A stretch of DNA of 64,000 bases, taken from contig NC_091227.1 in the NCBI RefSeq assembly GCF_040958095.1, forward strand, positions 21,372,794 to 21,436,793. The letters are read 5' to 3'. The stretch is from Procambarus clarkii. Its lineage: Eukaryota; Arthropoda; Malacostraca; Decapoda; Cambaridae. The notes beneath the pieces were generated by a model. The model saw only the letters and a program-made list of their open reading frames with translations. It did not search any database and was not told where the DNA came from. Positions 51,104 through 64,000 of the stretch are shown in pieces; position 1 is the stretch's first letter; the number at the start of each line of letters is the position of its first letter. The position numbers were made by a program, and so were the translations under genes.

Positions 51104-52164
51104 TTACTTCGCAGGTACTACTACTACTCCTCCTCCTCCTCCTCCTCCTGAGTTTCCGGGAGGACTGTTTGAACCTGGAGGACCAGAAGGTCCTGGGGGC
51201 CCAGGTGGTCCAGTACCCCCAGTAGCTCCTGGAGGCCCTGAAGGACCTGGAGGCCCACTTACTCCTTGAGGTCCACTTGGACCTATAGCACCAGTTGCTC
51301 CTTGAGCTCCAGTAGCTCCAGAAGCTCCTGATGGTCCTGGAACTCCAGTAGCTCCTTGTGCTCCTGACGGTCCAGGTGCACCATTCGTTCCATTTGCTCC
51401 TGCAGGTCCTGCTGGGCCTACAGGACCTACAGCTCCCTGAGACCCTGTGGCTCCTGGTGGTCCTGCAGATCCTGCTGGTCCAGGAGGTCCTGATGCACCT
51501 ATAGATCCTGGAGGGCCTTGAGAACCTGGTAGACCATTAGTACCATTAAAACCTGGTGTTCCGTTAGTGCCGTTAATGCCATTGACTCCTGGTGGACCTG
51601 GAAGACCTGGGAGACCTTGGATCCCTTGAGCTCCTGTAGCACCGTCTTTGCCGTTAGTTCCATTAACGCCATTAGTACCTGGAACACCGTCTTTTCCGTT
51701 AGTACCATTAGTACCTGGAATACCGTTGGTGCCTGGATCTCCCTTCGTGCCTGGATTACCGGGCATGCCTGGAGCACCGTTCATACCGGGTGCACCGTTT
51801 GTGCCATTAGCACCGTCCTTGCCTGGAATGCCATTTTGGCCTGCTGAACCGTTCGTGCCTGGAGGACCGACCATACCAGGAGCGCCATCTTTGCCTGGAG
51901 GACCGGCCACTCCAGGAGAGCCAGCCTTGCCTGGAGCACCGTTTATGCCAGGAACTCCATTTATACCGTTAGTACCGTTTGTGCCAGGCACTCCGTCTTT
52001 TGCGGGAGGACCTTGGGGACCTTGGGGACCTACAGGACCTGCAGGACCTGGAGGACCTGGTTTTCCATCAATTCCAGGGCGACCTGGGTGACCAGGGGGA
52101 CCCACCATACCACCATGGTGTGCTGGTCCACCATGATGTGCTGGTCCACCATGCGTTCCTTCAC
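51104..52164 (-). CDS. Gene D exon 4: His-rich neck and long collagen stalk
   Basis: GT completes Cys160. The neck EGTHGG is followed by two PAHHGG repeats and then MVGPPG. The Gly-X-Y run of about 105 triplets is uninterrupted until the C-terminal [13 protein letters not shown]. The stop is preceded by a run of Gly and Val codons (a GGAGGA/GTAGTA microsatellite) absent from gene C, ending VPAK. NGT sequons are frequent. Confidence 0.88.
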
Positions 52165-52443
52165 CTGTAAGTAAAATATGCATTAGTCCATTCGCCTTCA
52201 GTGCAAAAATCATATTATAATAGGATGACAACATGCAGGTGATCCAATAGGATCAGAGACTCTTGGTCCATGGGGAGAGAATGCAGGGAGGTTTCTGAAG
52301 GATATTGGTTGAAGGCATTAGGAAACATTTCCTCTTAATATCCTTTATTTCCTCTTAACATTCACATTCATAGTCCTCCGGGGCTATGTGTCCCTACAGT
52401 TTGATCAGAGGTGTTTTTTATATATATTATATATGTATATATA

Positions 52444-52483
<40 letters not shown>

Positions 52484-53608
52484 TATATATATATTATATA
52501 TATTATATATACACGAAATGGGGTGCCATGACAGACCCAGCACTCAGACCAGCCATGCCGAAAGCCAAGAAACAATCCAGTTGGGACAGCCCCATTGTAG
52601 ACAAAGAAGCCACAGCTTTGCTGGAGGCAGCAACAACCCCCAGTGATCGTGCACGCCTCACAGCTGTGCAGGCTCCCCATGCAGGGGACTTCCTTCTGGC
52701 AGTCCCTATGTCTGCGACAGGCACACGTCTTGATCCGCAGGAGCTCTGTATTGCAGTCGCTCTCCGCCTTGCTGCCCCTATCCACACTGTTCACAGGTGT
52801 ATTTGCGGCGAGGCAGATGCTGACGAATATGGATTGCATGGCCTGCACTGTGGAAAATCGGGTGGTTGGCACACTAGACAGTGTGCCAACCACACTAGAC
52901 AGTGTGTCAGTGTCCAGCGGAGAGAGAGCCCCGCAACCTACTGAACCGTGACTCTGTTAGCTTTGCCGGCCGACCAGACGGAATCACACTGCGTCCGTGG
53001 AAGGGTGGCAGGCAGTTAGCATGGGACTATACTTGCGTATCCACCCTGGCAACGACATACATCACCCTCTCTGCCGGCACGGCAGGAGCCGCAGCGACAC
53101 ACAGAGAAAAACAAAAGTCAGTCAAGTACAGGCAATTAGATCAAAGGTACAACTTCGTTCCAATAGGGTCTGAGACCCTAGGCCCATGGGGTGAGAGTGC
53201 AAGAAGGTTTCTTAAGGATCTTGGTTCCAAGCTCATTGACACCACAAGAGACCCTAGAGCAGCAAGTTTTCTCTTTCAGCGCCTCAGTGTCGCGATCCAG
53301 AGGGGAAATGCCCGCTGCATCCTCGGTTCCTGCCCGGCGTCGGAGGAGTTCGAGGAAATCTACAGCCTCTAGGAAGCGAACTTTTTCTGGTGTCCTCTTA
53401 ATGTTCATTTTTTGTATAAAATCAGATATGTAACTGTATAACCTTGCATAATAAAGTGTACATCATAATAAAAAAAAAGGGGGTGGTAGGAGAAGTGAAC
53501 ACTCTTTCGTATTCAGAGTTAAATGTCAAGTTTTTCCCTGAGTGCTCTGTGTTCCCTTCTCTGAGGCTGTGGGTCCCTATAATTACACCAGTGGTGGTAC
53601 CCCCCTAT

Positions 53609-53696
<88 letters not shown>

Positions 53697-53724
53697 TATA
53701 TATATATATATAGATATATATATA

Positions 53725-53755
<31 letters not shown>

Positions 53756-53811
53756 TATATACATATATATATATATATTTATATATATATATATATATAT
53801 AGATATATATA

Positions 53812-53898
<87 letters not shown>

Positions 53899-54135
53899 CT
53901 TTGTAAATAATATATAGCAAGAGAGGTCTGATCTATTGCCAAAGACGACAGGCGAATAAATGGCGAAGTCCAGGAGTTAAAGATCACTTCTGAAAGTATA
54001 TAATTCATTAAACAAACACAAGAGATCATTGGTTAATAATCCTAGTAAATGTGTTCTCGGCAGCGTTGTCATGTAATATTTACTGCATGAATTATTATTA
54101 GTGTTTGAAATCATCACTGATCGGAGAGCATTCTG

Positions 54136-54227
<92 letters not shown>

Positions 54228-56940
54228 GCTCACGAGTACTTACAGTACTTACAGTTGAGAGGCGGAACCAAAGAGCCAGAGCTCAACCCCCGCAAGCACA
54301 ATTAGGTTAGTACACACACACATAAGAGGTTGTTCTGGAAACTGGAACATATTGAAGGGGTGACAGGTAAGCCTCTAACATTGATGAAAACTTCCTAACT
54401 TTAGAAAAATGAGGGCCGTAATCTGAGGCAATGTATCGGATTGGAGGACTGTCATGAGTGGAGTACCACAGGGTTCAGTTCATGCACCGGTAATGTTTAT
54501 TGTCTACATAAACGATCTACCAGTTGGAATACAGAATTATATGAACATGTTTGCTAAAGATGCTAAGATAATAGGAAGGATAAGAAACTTAGATGATTGT
54601 CATGCCCTTCAAGAAGACCTGGACAAAATTAGTATATGGGGCAACACTTGGCAAATGGAATTTAATGTGAATAAATGCCATGTTATGGAATGTGGAATAG
54701 GAGAACATAGACCCCACACAACCTATAAATTATGTGAGAAATCTTTAAATACTTCTGATAAAGAAAGAGATCTAGGGGTGATTCTAGATAGAAAACTAAC
54801 ACCTGAGGACCACATAAAGAACGTTGTGAGAGGAGCTTATGCTACACTTTCTAACTTCAGAATTACTTTTAAATGCATGGATGGAGAAATACTAAAGAAA
54901 TTGTTCACGACTTTTGTTAGGCCAAAGCTAGAATATGCAACGTTTGTGTGGTACCAATATCTTAAGAACCACATCAACTAACTGGAAAAGGTGCAAAGAC
55001 ATGCTACTAAGTGGCTCCCAGAACTGAAGGGCAAGAGCTACGAGGAGAAGTTATAGGCATTAAATATGCCAAAACTAGAAGACAAGAAAAAGATGTGATA
55101 TCGTCACTACATTCAAAATAGTAACAAGAATTGATAAAATTGATAGGGAAGATTTCCTGAGACCTGGAACTTCAAGAACAAGAGGTCATAGATTCAAACT
55201 AACTAAACAAAGATGCCGGAGAAACATAAGAAAATTCACTGTCGTAAATAGATTGGTAGATAGTTGGAACAAGTTAGGTGAGAAGGTGGTGGAGGCCAAA
55301 ACCGTCAGTAGTTTCAGAGCGTTATATGACAGAGTGCTAGGAAGACGGGACACCACAAGCATAGCTCTCATCCTGTAACTACAGTTAGGTAAATACACAC
55401 ATACTGTGTAAGGAATCTTTCAGAACTTTGTATTCTACATATGTCACACCAATCCTGGAGTATGCGGCTCCAGGATGGAGTCCATATCAAGTCAGGCATA
55501 AGACTAAACTGGAAAAGGTTCAAAGGTTTGCCACCAGACTAGTACCCGAGCTGGGGGGAATGAGCTAAGAGCAGAGACTACGGGAATTAAACCTCACGTT
55601 ACTGGGAGACAGAAGAGTTAGAGGGGACATGATCATCACATACAAGAATCTTAGAGGAATTGATAGGGTAGATAAAGACAGACTATTTAACACAAGGGGC
55701 ACACTCACTAGGGGACACAGGTGGAAATTGAGTGCTCAAATAAGCCATAGAGACGTTAGAAAGAATTTTTTCAGTTTCAGAGTTGTAGACAAATGGAATG
55801 CATTAGGAAGTGATGTGGTGGAGGCTGACTCCATACACAGCTTCAAGTGTAGATATGATAGAGCCCAGTAGGCTCAGGAACCTGTACATTAGCTGATTGA
55901 CAGTTGAGAGGCGGGACCAAAGAGCCAGAGCTCAACCCCCGCAAGCACAACTAGGTAAGTACAACTAGATAAGTACATACACACACACTTAGGAGTTACT
56001 TACAGCATTTTTCTCCTCTTGCGCATCCCTTGGCTTTAATCTTCTTACACTTGTATTTCTTGGGGTGACACCGTCCGCCCGTATCCTCGCAAGTGTTGCC
56101 TCCTCCGTATTTGTCGTCACCTTCATCTCTGGTGTCATGGCGACCAGCTCTCAGCTTCCTCACTTTATCTTTGGGCTCCTTGAGCTGGTATGCTTTCTTG
56201 CTAATTCTCTTGTTCTTATTTCTTTTGAGTTGCTTCCGTTTCCTCTCTACCTTTTTTTCTCCGGAGATTTTATTTATCTTTACTTTCCTGTTTTCTGCTA
56301 AATATAATTGAGCATAGTATGATTAGAATAGACACGTGCAATACAATCTACTCACACTCTTACTCGCATCAGAGAAGATACTGTACTATTTACATAGGGT
56401 GGAGGGAGGTAACAGCGGTTTTCCCGCTGGGTTGTTATGGTGCAGGGCGGTAATAAGCAGTTTCCCCTAGAGTTGTTATGGTGTTGGAAGTGTCAGGGTA
56501 GAGGGAGGTAACAAGCGGTTTACCCGCAGTGTTGTTTTGATTCAGGGAGATATAAGTCAGTTTACCCACAGGGGTTGTTATGGGGGAATAATTTTGTTTA
56601 TTGTTATTATCTACCACAGACGTTATCTTGAGATTATCGTGGCCACACATTTAATATCACTAACCAACATATATACATTTTCTTCTGTCGTCCATGATCT
56701 GTCGATTACAGATGTGTTAAATATATAGTTCAGCGATTTATGGAACAATCAACCACAGAATGTGAGTGTAATGCTTATAAAATGCTAATCTAACCAATAT
56801 ACATAAATTCACAGATTTGCGTCTGTCCTACATAAACAGTGTTCGATGTGTCTTTCACATAATGTCATTAATGTGCGTTTACAAAGATGAAAGGCAATCT
56901 AACCCACCTAACACATATCCTGTATACATACATACATACA

Positions 56941-56976
<36 letters not shown>

Positions 56977-56978
56977 TG

Positions 56979-57026
<48 letters not shown>

Positions 57027-57071
57027 ATATATATATATAAATATATATATAAATATATATATATAAATATT

Positions 57072-57165
<94 letters not shown>

Positions 57166-57205
57166 TATATATATGCGAACAAGCCAGAATGGTCCCCTGG
57201 ACTTG

Positions 57206-57291
<86 letters not shown>

Positions 57292-59710
57292 GTCTCCTAC
57301 TTTGACAGAGTGGTGGGAGGTAATAAGCGGTTTACCCGCAGGGTTGTTATGCTAGAGGAAGTGTCAGGGTGGAGGGAGGTAACAAGCGGTTTACCCGCAG
57401 GGTTCGGTGTTAGAACCACTACATGAATTGGGTGTTAGATGGTTTACTGGGGTTTAATTAAATACAATTGGGATGTACTGAGGTTTGTGAGATGGGAGAA
57501 GTGACCAGAAGTACAGTCAACGAGGGTGCCAGTTACAGGAATTTAAAAATTGGACGTACATGGGATTGGACAAAACACTAGCCTTAAAGGCAAATATTAA
57601 CATACTCAAAACGAACAAACATAAGAATGGCGTTCAAGAACGCAAGCAAGAAATCCTTTAGGTTTCAGTACTGGGCGTATGGTAGGCCAGTTCTAGAATA
57701 TGCAGCTCAAGCATGGAACCCTTACTTAATAACTAGAAGTTTTTCTTAGTAGATAGGCCACTAGACATGTACCAGATATAACAAAAGGGCCACGAGGGAA
57801 GCTAAGAAAATTAAATCAAACGACATTGGTATCTACTGTAATCACAACGAACAATATGTTAAGGGGAGTAGTCAAAGTGGACAGAGACAGTCATTTTTCC
57901 AAGTGAGGGACAACAGAAAGAGCGGAAACAGTTGGAAGTTGGAAACAGTAGGGTCAGAAATGTGAATGAAATGAAATACTTGTATACAGTGAGTGATATA
58001 CAAATGGAATGGACTTGAACGAGAGGTGGTGGTGAAACTGCCACCATCCACGGCTTCAAGAGCAAGTGTGACAGAGTACTGGAACTTCGGGAGGTATAAA
58101 TATACGACTTAAACACATAATATGCAAGATATTCTTACATGAAACGTCAACTTGTTCAGAAATATTTAAAAGTAAAAACTCAGAAGTGAATGATAAAGCC
58201 TCACCGCGTGATGGAGTGTTAATGCAGCAGACTTCATCTTGCCCCTGGCAGCCATGTTGAGAAGAGGTGACGTCACAGGCTTTGGCGGGAACACATCTCC
58301 CGCCAGCCGCCTCACAGTCCCTCTTGCCGCCCTGCACAGATAACTATTGTTAACATTTTACGTTTTATCTTGATAAATTTCTCCATAATAAACATTTATT
58401 TTTTGGAGACACAATTATCAAATTTTTTTGCCGCATTCCTATTTTTGCTACAGTAATCTCTCGTGGTGTCAATTTCAATGATCTCTTGTTATGTTACTCG
58501 TGTCTAGAGGTAGGTACCCCCTACCTCAGGATACTTCTGAGGTACTGAGGTTCTATGAAAATAAGACAGTTGTTATAGTTTCATAACAACTACGCTGTAT
58601 AAACAGTGTATTTTTGCCTTGAACTATGTTTGCTCCAATGTATGCTTACAGAGAAAGTAGTCAGATCTTGTAGTAACTCTCCCGTGGTTGACGGGCAAGA
58701 AGTTCAACACCAAAGTACACTGGGTTGAATACCATGTCTAAGACGGTACTTTTTACAAAGAGGTTACAATGTTTGTTAGAACAGAGAGGGTAAAGAAATT
58801 GGTAAATGTTTATACAATTACCCGATCATGTGAGTATCGTTTTCGTACAACCACCCCGTCAGGGAAGTATTCATACAACTACCCGGTCACCGGAGTATTC
58901 ATATAACAACTACCCTGTCACGGGAGTATTCATACAACTACCCTGTCACGGGAGTATTCATACAACAACTACCCTGTCACGGGAGTATTCATACAACTAC
59001 CCTGTCACGGAAGTATTCATACAACTACCCTGTCACGGAAGTATTCATACAACTACCACCGTGACAAGATCACATCACTAATCCTTCCCCATATCTTTTG
59101 TTCGACAAATATCTTTGTAAACAATCAGATAATACCCCTAAAAACGGTCACCAGGTCTAGACGGTGTTTAGTACCCGCTTTCCGGATAAATGTGAAAACA
59201 TGTTAAATTTTTAGATGAATCTTTTTAGGAAAATTGGGTTTGGTTCAAATTTCATTAAATCCCAATGAAAATATAAAAAAATTATTTAAATTTTCTTTCG
59301 AGCATAACTTTTTCAGAAGATTTGACTGATATTTGGGTTTATTATGAGGAGTTACGGGAGAAGTTAAGAATAACTTGCTGATGTGAGTCAACTAGTTCAA
59401 ATACAAGATAATCTTTCCTTCAACTGAATCGATTTAAAAGTTTGAAACTAAATTTTATTATTATTAATAAGGATATTGCTTCCAGAATACTTGAATATAA
59501 AATATGAAAGTTAGTCATGAGTATATGAACGAAGTAAGAAATATGTTAAGCTACAGTTTCTTGATACATTCTGTTGTACATCAAGTTTGTATACTAACGG
59601 ACCGAAGCGTAATATCGTTTGTTGGTACTTCAAAATGTTTGTGGACTAACCTGAACTTGTGACGACACCACCACCACCAGCAGCAGCGCTCTTACTACCA
59701 CCTTCATCAT
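51104..59710 (-). CDS. Gene D: secreted double six-Cys (defensin-like) collagen protein, 4 exons, 512 aa
   Basis: Exons (minus): 59710-59651, 58331-58205, 56294-56004, 52164-51104. Phases are 0, 1, 1 and donors are GTTAGT, GTGAGG and GTAAGT. Residues 1-20 are the signal peptide ([10 protein letters not shown]..., ending SSQVQ as in gene A). D1 is 21-62, the basic linker 63-130, D2 131-160, and the neck plus collagen 160-512. Two Met codons start the ORF. The first is chosen, but the second would cost one residue only. Intron 3 (3.8 kb) contains LINE relics on the opposite strand and a long TA tract. Intron 2 holds a minisatellite and TA tracts. Exons 3-4 are closest to gene C. The signal exon shares its SQVQ ending with gene A. 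Confidence 0.86.
52208..52360 (+). pseudogene. RLE-type LINE fragment beside gene D exon 4
   Basis: ccaataggatcagagactctt and catggggagagaatgc ... gaaggatattggttg align with 42660-42760. Its position relative to exon 4 is the same as in gene C. It is more eroded. Confidence 0.7.
52512..53480 (+). pseudogene. RLE-type non-LTR retrotransposon 3' end
   Basis: Frame 1 (52515 to about 52900) contains [20 protein letters not shown], then the zinc motif [19 protein letters not shown] short local duplication (acactagacagtgtg twice) shifts the frame. Frame 2 continues [20 protein letters not shown], which fits the PD-x(12-14)-D core of the restriction-like endonuclease. Then come [16 protein letters not shown] and [11 protein letters not shown]-stop at 53372. 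AATAAA lies near 53450 and poly-A at 53470. It is antisense within intron 3 of gene D. Confidence 0.8.
53608..53893. repeat. (TA)n tract with ttta and ga variants
   Basis: Long TA array in intron 3 of gene D, preceded by the LINE tail gaggctgtgggtccctataa. Confidence 0.95.
54138..54226. repeat. (CA)n microsatellite
   Basis: About 44 CA units in intron 3 of gene D, followed by an L-tail LINE end (gaggcggaaccaaagagcca) at 54255-54310. Confidence 0.95.
54430..55385 (+). pseudogene. CR1/Jockey-like LINE reverse transcriptase relic
   Basis: [20 protein letters not shown], then the catalytic box reads FAKDAK instead of [28 protein letters not shown] and [14 protein letters not shown] follow up to the stop at 54981. 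Broken frames continue as [20 protein letters not shown] and then RGHRFKL ... [16 protein letters not shown] to about 55378. Confidence 0.8.
55395..55975 (+). pseudogene. LINE C-terminal end (L-tail family, copy 3)
   Basis: [38 protein letters not shown]-stop, then [19 protein letters not shown] and [13 protein letters not shown]-stop at 55871 with the family UTR. It ends about 25 bp before exon 3 of gene D. Confidence 0.8.
56004..56294 (-). CDS. Gene D exon 3: basic linker plus D2 module
   Basis: Residues 63-159. The acceptor is TTTAGCAG. The linker start (ENRKVKINK) differs from B and C, while [12 protein letters not shown] and D2 match C. There are three Gly before NTC (four in B and C). 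D2 cysteines are at 131, 138, 145, 153, 159 and 160; net charge is about +7. Confidence 0.86.
56603..56775 (+). repeat. Dispersed repeat R1 (copy 4)
   Basis: ctaccacagacgttatcttg with a small insertion, then gtggccacacatttaatatc and ttctgtcgtccatgat. Confidence 0.65.
56925..57289. repeat. (TACA)n then (TA)n tracts
   Basis: TACA units at 56925-56970 grade into TA to 57175. After gcgaacaagccagaatggtc TA resumes at 57206-57289. Confidence 0.92.
57420..58200. other. Rest of intron 2 of gene D
   Basis: 57590-58085 carries broken LINE-like text (tatgcagctcaagcatggaa, then tggaatggacttgaacgagag), the same region as WSPHQ and KWNGL of LINE ORF2. No intact frame was found. Confidence 0.4.
58205..58331 (-). 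CDS. Gene D exon 2: D1 six-Cys module
   Basis: Residues 21-62. Cysteines are at 26, 33, 39, 48, 55 and 56 with the family spacing. Net charge is about -1. It has diverged from the B/C pair at several positions ([16 protein letters not shown]) but keeps length and phases. Confidence 0.87.
58845..59060. repeat. ~30-bp minisatellite in intron 1 of gene D
   Basis: Eight or so units of ccctgtcacgggagtattca plus tacaacta, some with an extra caacta. Confidence 0.8.
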
Positions 59711-59754
59711 CCTGACCCAGGAGGCAAGTGTGTTGCTCTGGTGTTTGGGTTGGT

Positions 59755-59813
59755 CTTTTATAGTCCTGTTGGAATGCAAACGTATTCATGGAGTACACAC
59801 CTACAGGTGTTTC
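59755..59813 (-). promoter_or_regulatory. Gene D proximal promoter: TATA box and CAGGTGTTTC motif
   Basis: CTATAAAAG is a strong TATA box 45-53 bp before the first ATG. caggtgtttc (59804-59813) lies 94 bp before it, as in B and C. CATGCGC is absent. Confidence 0.55.
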
Positions 59814-59942
59814 ACCTATGATCAAACACCACGTGTTTAATGAGGGTTTATGCCAATTTGCCATTGTACTCATAAATTGCAGAGCAGAAAGTGTCGGGTA
59901 GTCCAACCCTCGCATTATAGATTGTATTTCATGAAGCCTAGG

Positions 59943-59947
<5 letters not shown>

Positions 59948-60023
<76 letters not shown>
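59948..60023. repeat. (TA)n tract upstream of gene D
   Basis: About 240 bp before the gene D ATG, bordering a foldback element. Confidence 0.95.
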
Positions 60024-60026
<3 letters not shown>

Positions 60027-60027
60027 C

Positions 60028-61711
<1,684 letters not shown>

Positions 61712-61999
61712 TACATTTTCAAAGACTTTAGTTTACACTCACAACTGTAACCTGAAAACACTTGAGTCAGCTAATACGTCATACTTATACTTGCATTTGG
61801 GTGAGGTGATATGGTGCAGCAGTTTTGGATGAGGTGAACAAACTTGTGACAAATACGAGACAACACGAAACTGTGGGGTATTAATTGGATATGGGAGCAT
61901 AAGAATGGAAGTAACTGCAGAGAGCCTATTGGCCCATACTTCCTCTTGATGCTTCTATGTTGGTTCGGAGTCTTGAAGTGGGTAGAATATAGTTGTGCA

Positions 62000-62945
62000 T
62001 TAATTTTCTGGTGTTGACTTTTTGATGTGTAGTGCCTCGCAGATGTCGAACCGCCTGCTATCGCTGTACCTATCGATGATTTCTGTGTTGTTTGTTAAGA
62101 CTTCTCTGGTGATGGACTGGTTGTGAGAGGAGATTATATGTTCTTTGATGGCGCCCTGTTGCTTTTGCATTGTTAGTCGCCTGGAAAGAGACGTTGTTGT
62201 CTTGCCTATATACTGAGTTCTTTGGGGCTTACAGTCCCCAAGTGGGCATTTGAAGGCATAGACGACGTTGGTTTCCTTCAAGGCATTCTGCTTTGTATCT
62301 GGAGAGTTTTTCATGAGTAGGTTGGCCGTGTTTTTTTGTTGTTGTTGTTTTATAGTAAATCGTCAATTGTATTTTCAGTTTTTTGTCTGTAAGGATAGCG
62401 TTCCTATCAACAATATCTTTCAGGACCCTTTCCTCCGTTTTATGAGCTGTCGAAAAGAACATCCTGTAAAATAGTCTAATAGCGGGTACATGTGTTGTGT
62501 TAGTTGACTCGTCAGAGGTTTCATGACGTTTTACCTTTCTTTTTATGATGTCGTCAACAAAACCATTAGAAAAACCGTTGTTGACTAGGACCTGCTTTAC
62601 CCTACAGAGTTCTTCATCGACTTGCTTCCATCCTGAGCTGTGGCTGAGAGCACGGTCGACGTAAGCGTTGACAACACTCCTTTTGTACCTGTCTGGGCAG
62701 TCACTATTGGCATTGAGGCACATTCCTATGTGTGATTCCTTAGTGTAGACTGCAGTGTGGAACCCTCCGCTCCTTTCCGTGACTATTACATCTAGAAAGG
62801 GTAGTTTCCCATCCTTCTCCATCTCGTTGGTGATACTCAACACAGAATTCCGCTCGAATGCTTCCTTCAGCTCCTGCAGACGTCTGACATCAGGTCAGAC
62901 GTCAAGTTTATTCTTGTTACCCCTCATGGTAACAAGATCTTGAGC
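62000..62945 (-). pseudogene. Penelope-like element: reverse transcriptase end and GIY-YIG endonuclease
   Basis: SITNEMEKDGKLPFLDVIV and AVYTKESHIGMCLNANSDCP are the late reverse-transcriptase region of Penelope-like elements. After a frameshift near 62300, NVVYAFKCPLGDC and TQYIGKTTTSLSRRL give the GIY-YIG endonuclease core, ending KKSTPEN-stop at 62000. It is more complete than the relic at 43829, but 5'-truncated and frameshifted. Confidence 0.82.
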
Positions 62946-64000
62946 TGTGCAGTAGAGGTTAATTAACTTCCTTAGTCAGTTTAGTAGAGTTAGGTTAGTA
63001 GAGTTCATCAATTCCTATAGAGGCAATGGTGTGGATTTAGTAATTGTGCCTGATCCAGGTAGCAGACTTTACCTTACTCTGAGGTTTCCAGCCTTTTAAA
63101 ACCCAGAGTATAATCATGCTTCCGCCAGTTGTTTGTTGTATGACTTTCCCAGGTCTGATTGTACAACCTATTGCAGCCGGTCCAGTCACAGGTAAAATCA
63201 TGATCGAGGTCAGTGGGATTGGCTTGACATTCCCTTCTGATAAGATCGGGGAGGTCCATTACAGAAGATCCTCCCCCACCAAACCCGGTAACTTGTCAAT
63301 TGGTTACCTTGGTGGGTGATAATTACACCAGTCACCCGGCTGACACCTGTCATTAACGAGGTTGTCCTGGCCCCAAAATGCTGTCAACACGGAGCAGTTG
63401 CCAGTTGCCAACAATTAAAATCATCGTGGGTCAGCTGCCTCAATGTCATCAACGTCCACCAGCCGCGTCGTCAAGAGTGCAGGCAAACCGGAAGTGACTG
63501 GAGAGAGGCTCGCGAAGAAGTATGCCAGTTGCAGTACTTATCAGTCCCGTCTTCACATCTATGGCTGCGTCATCTGATGTAACCGGAAGTGTAACGAGGT
63601 GATCACGTTACCAAAGGCAAGGTCTCCCTTCAGAGTGCTGTTGACTCACCAACAGGATGCACGCTTGCACCATCGGCCCTAAGTCAGCTGCACGAGGGTA
63701 TACACGGAAGGTGTTTCGGCAAGTAGTTCTGTGACAATAAGTAAACGCCGTAAGATGACGTCACCCAGAAGCTGAGGTCGGGACCCACCTGTCCTGCCAC
63801 TACACCATCCACTTCAACTCCGCAAGATGTCTACTCCCGACCCGAGAGACAGTTGTACGTCGAATCTCTGCTCTACTGTTTGACAGACTTCTCTAACAGT
63901 CTCTTTCATCATGACTGCTTGCTAGCTATGAGACGAGTGATGATCCCTGTGCCTCCTTAGCCAGGTTCACCCGGAGGCGACAGGCCGACAACAGTTGTCA
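62946..64000. other. Unrecognised end of the window
   Basis: Less AT-rich than the surroundings. Short ORFs (63074-63259 minus, 63316-63582 plus) have no recognisable domain or splice context. A further paralogue of the collagen genes is not seen. Confidence 0.4.

Larger units (their letters stand above)
56401..57415. repeat. Minisatellite of ~60-bp units, split by repeats, in intron 2 of gene D
   Basis: Units with gagggaggtaacaagcggttt then acccgcagggttgttatg occur at 56401-56590 and 57310-57410. R1, TACA/TA tracts and an element fragment lie between. Confidence 0.65.

Noticed and set aside
52483-52893. Minus-strand Cys-rich ORF of 136 aa
   Set aside because: It is antisense to the RLE-type LINE frame and its cysteines have no module-like spacing.

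Overview
The window is eukaryotic nuclear DNA, most likely from a decapod crustacean and probably a crayfish. The reasons are long (TA)n, (CA)n and (GT)n microsatellites, many dispersed TTAGG-type arrays (the arthropod telomere unit), tRNA-derived SINEs, non-LTR and Penelope-like retroelement relics, and intron-split genes. The species assignment is inference.

The main content is a tandem cluster of four genes, all on the minus strand and built to one plan. They are named here A (15295 down to 9730), B (38118 down to 30678), C (48063 down to 41569) and D (59710 down to 51104). Each has four coding exons: (1) a signal peptide; (2) a six-cysteine module ending in Cys-Cys (D1); (3) a Lys/Arg-rich linker followed by a second six-cysteine module (D2); (4) one large exon encoding an almost uninterrupted Gly-X-Y collagen stalk up to the stop codon. 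Intron phases are 0, 1 and 1 in every gene, all boundaries are GT-AG, and the sixth cysteine of D2 is always split by intron 3. The spliced lengths are 482, 405, 506 and 512 aa. The modules have beta-defensin-like spacing, so these read as secreted proteins with two defensin-like heads on a collagen stalk. I know of no described family with this architecture, and it is my candidate for the undescribed system. Immune function is inference.

Layout: 1-8600 is intergenic, with a hAT-like transposase fragment, LINE scraps, SINEs and minisatellites. 8655-9358 is a 45-bp minisatellite just 3' of gene A. 9730-15295 is gene A. 15300-30600 is repeats: SINEs, a MITE, microsatellites, and a pair of ~0.9 kb direct repeats, one split by a LINE insertion with a visible target-site duplication. 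30678-38118 is gene B. 38350-41500 is tandem repeats, a LINE 3' end and the conserved 3' flank of C. 41569-48063 is gene C. 48585-50280 is a decayed LINE. 51104-59710 is gene D. 59900-64000 holds a foldback element, MITEs in TA tracts and a Penelope-like element.

The genes arose by tandem duplication. B and C are nearly identical in exons 1-2. C and D match in the distal part of exon 3, in exon 4, in a shared retroelement relic beside exon 4 and in the 3' flank. C therefore looks like a B/D recombinant with its junction inside exon 3. TATA boxes lie 40-52 bp before each ATG, and two short motifs recur at fixed positions upstream. No RNA gene of ordinary type, CRISPR array or prokaryotic feature is seen.
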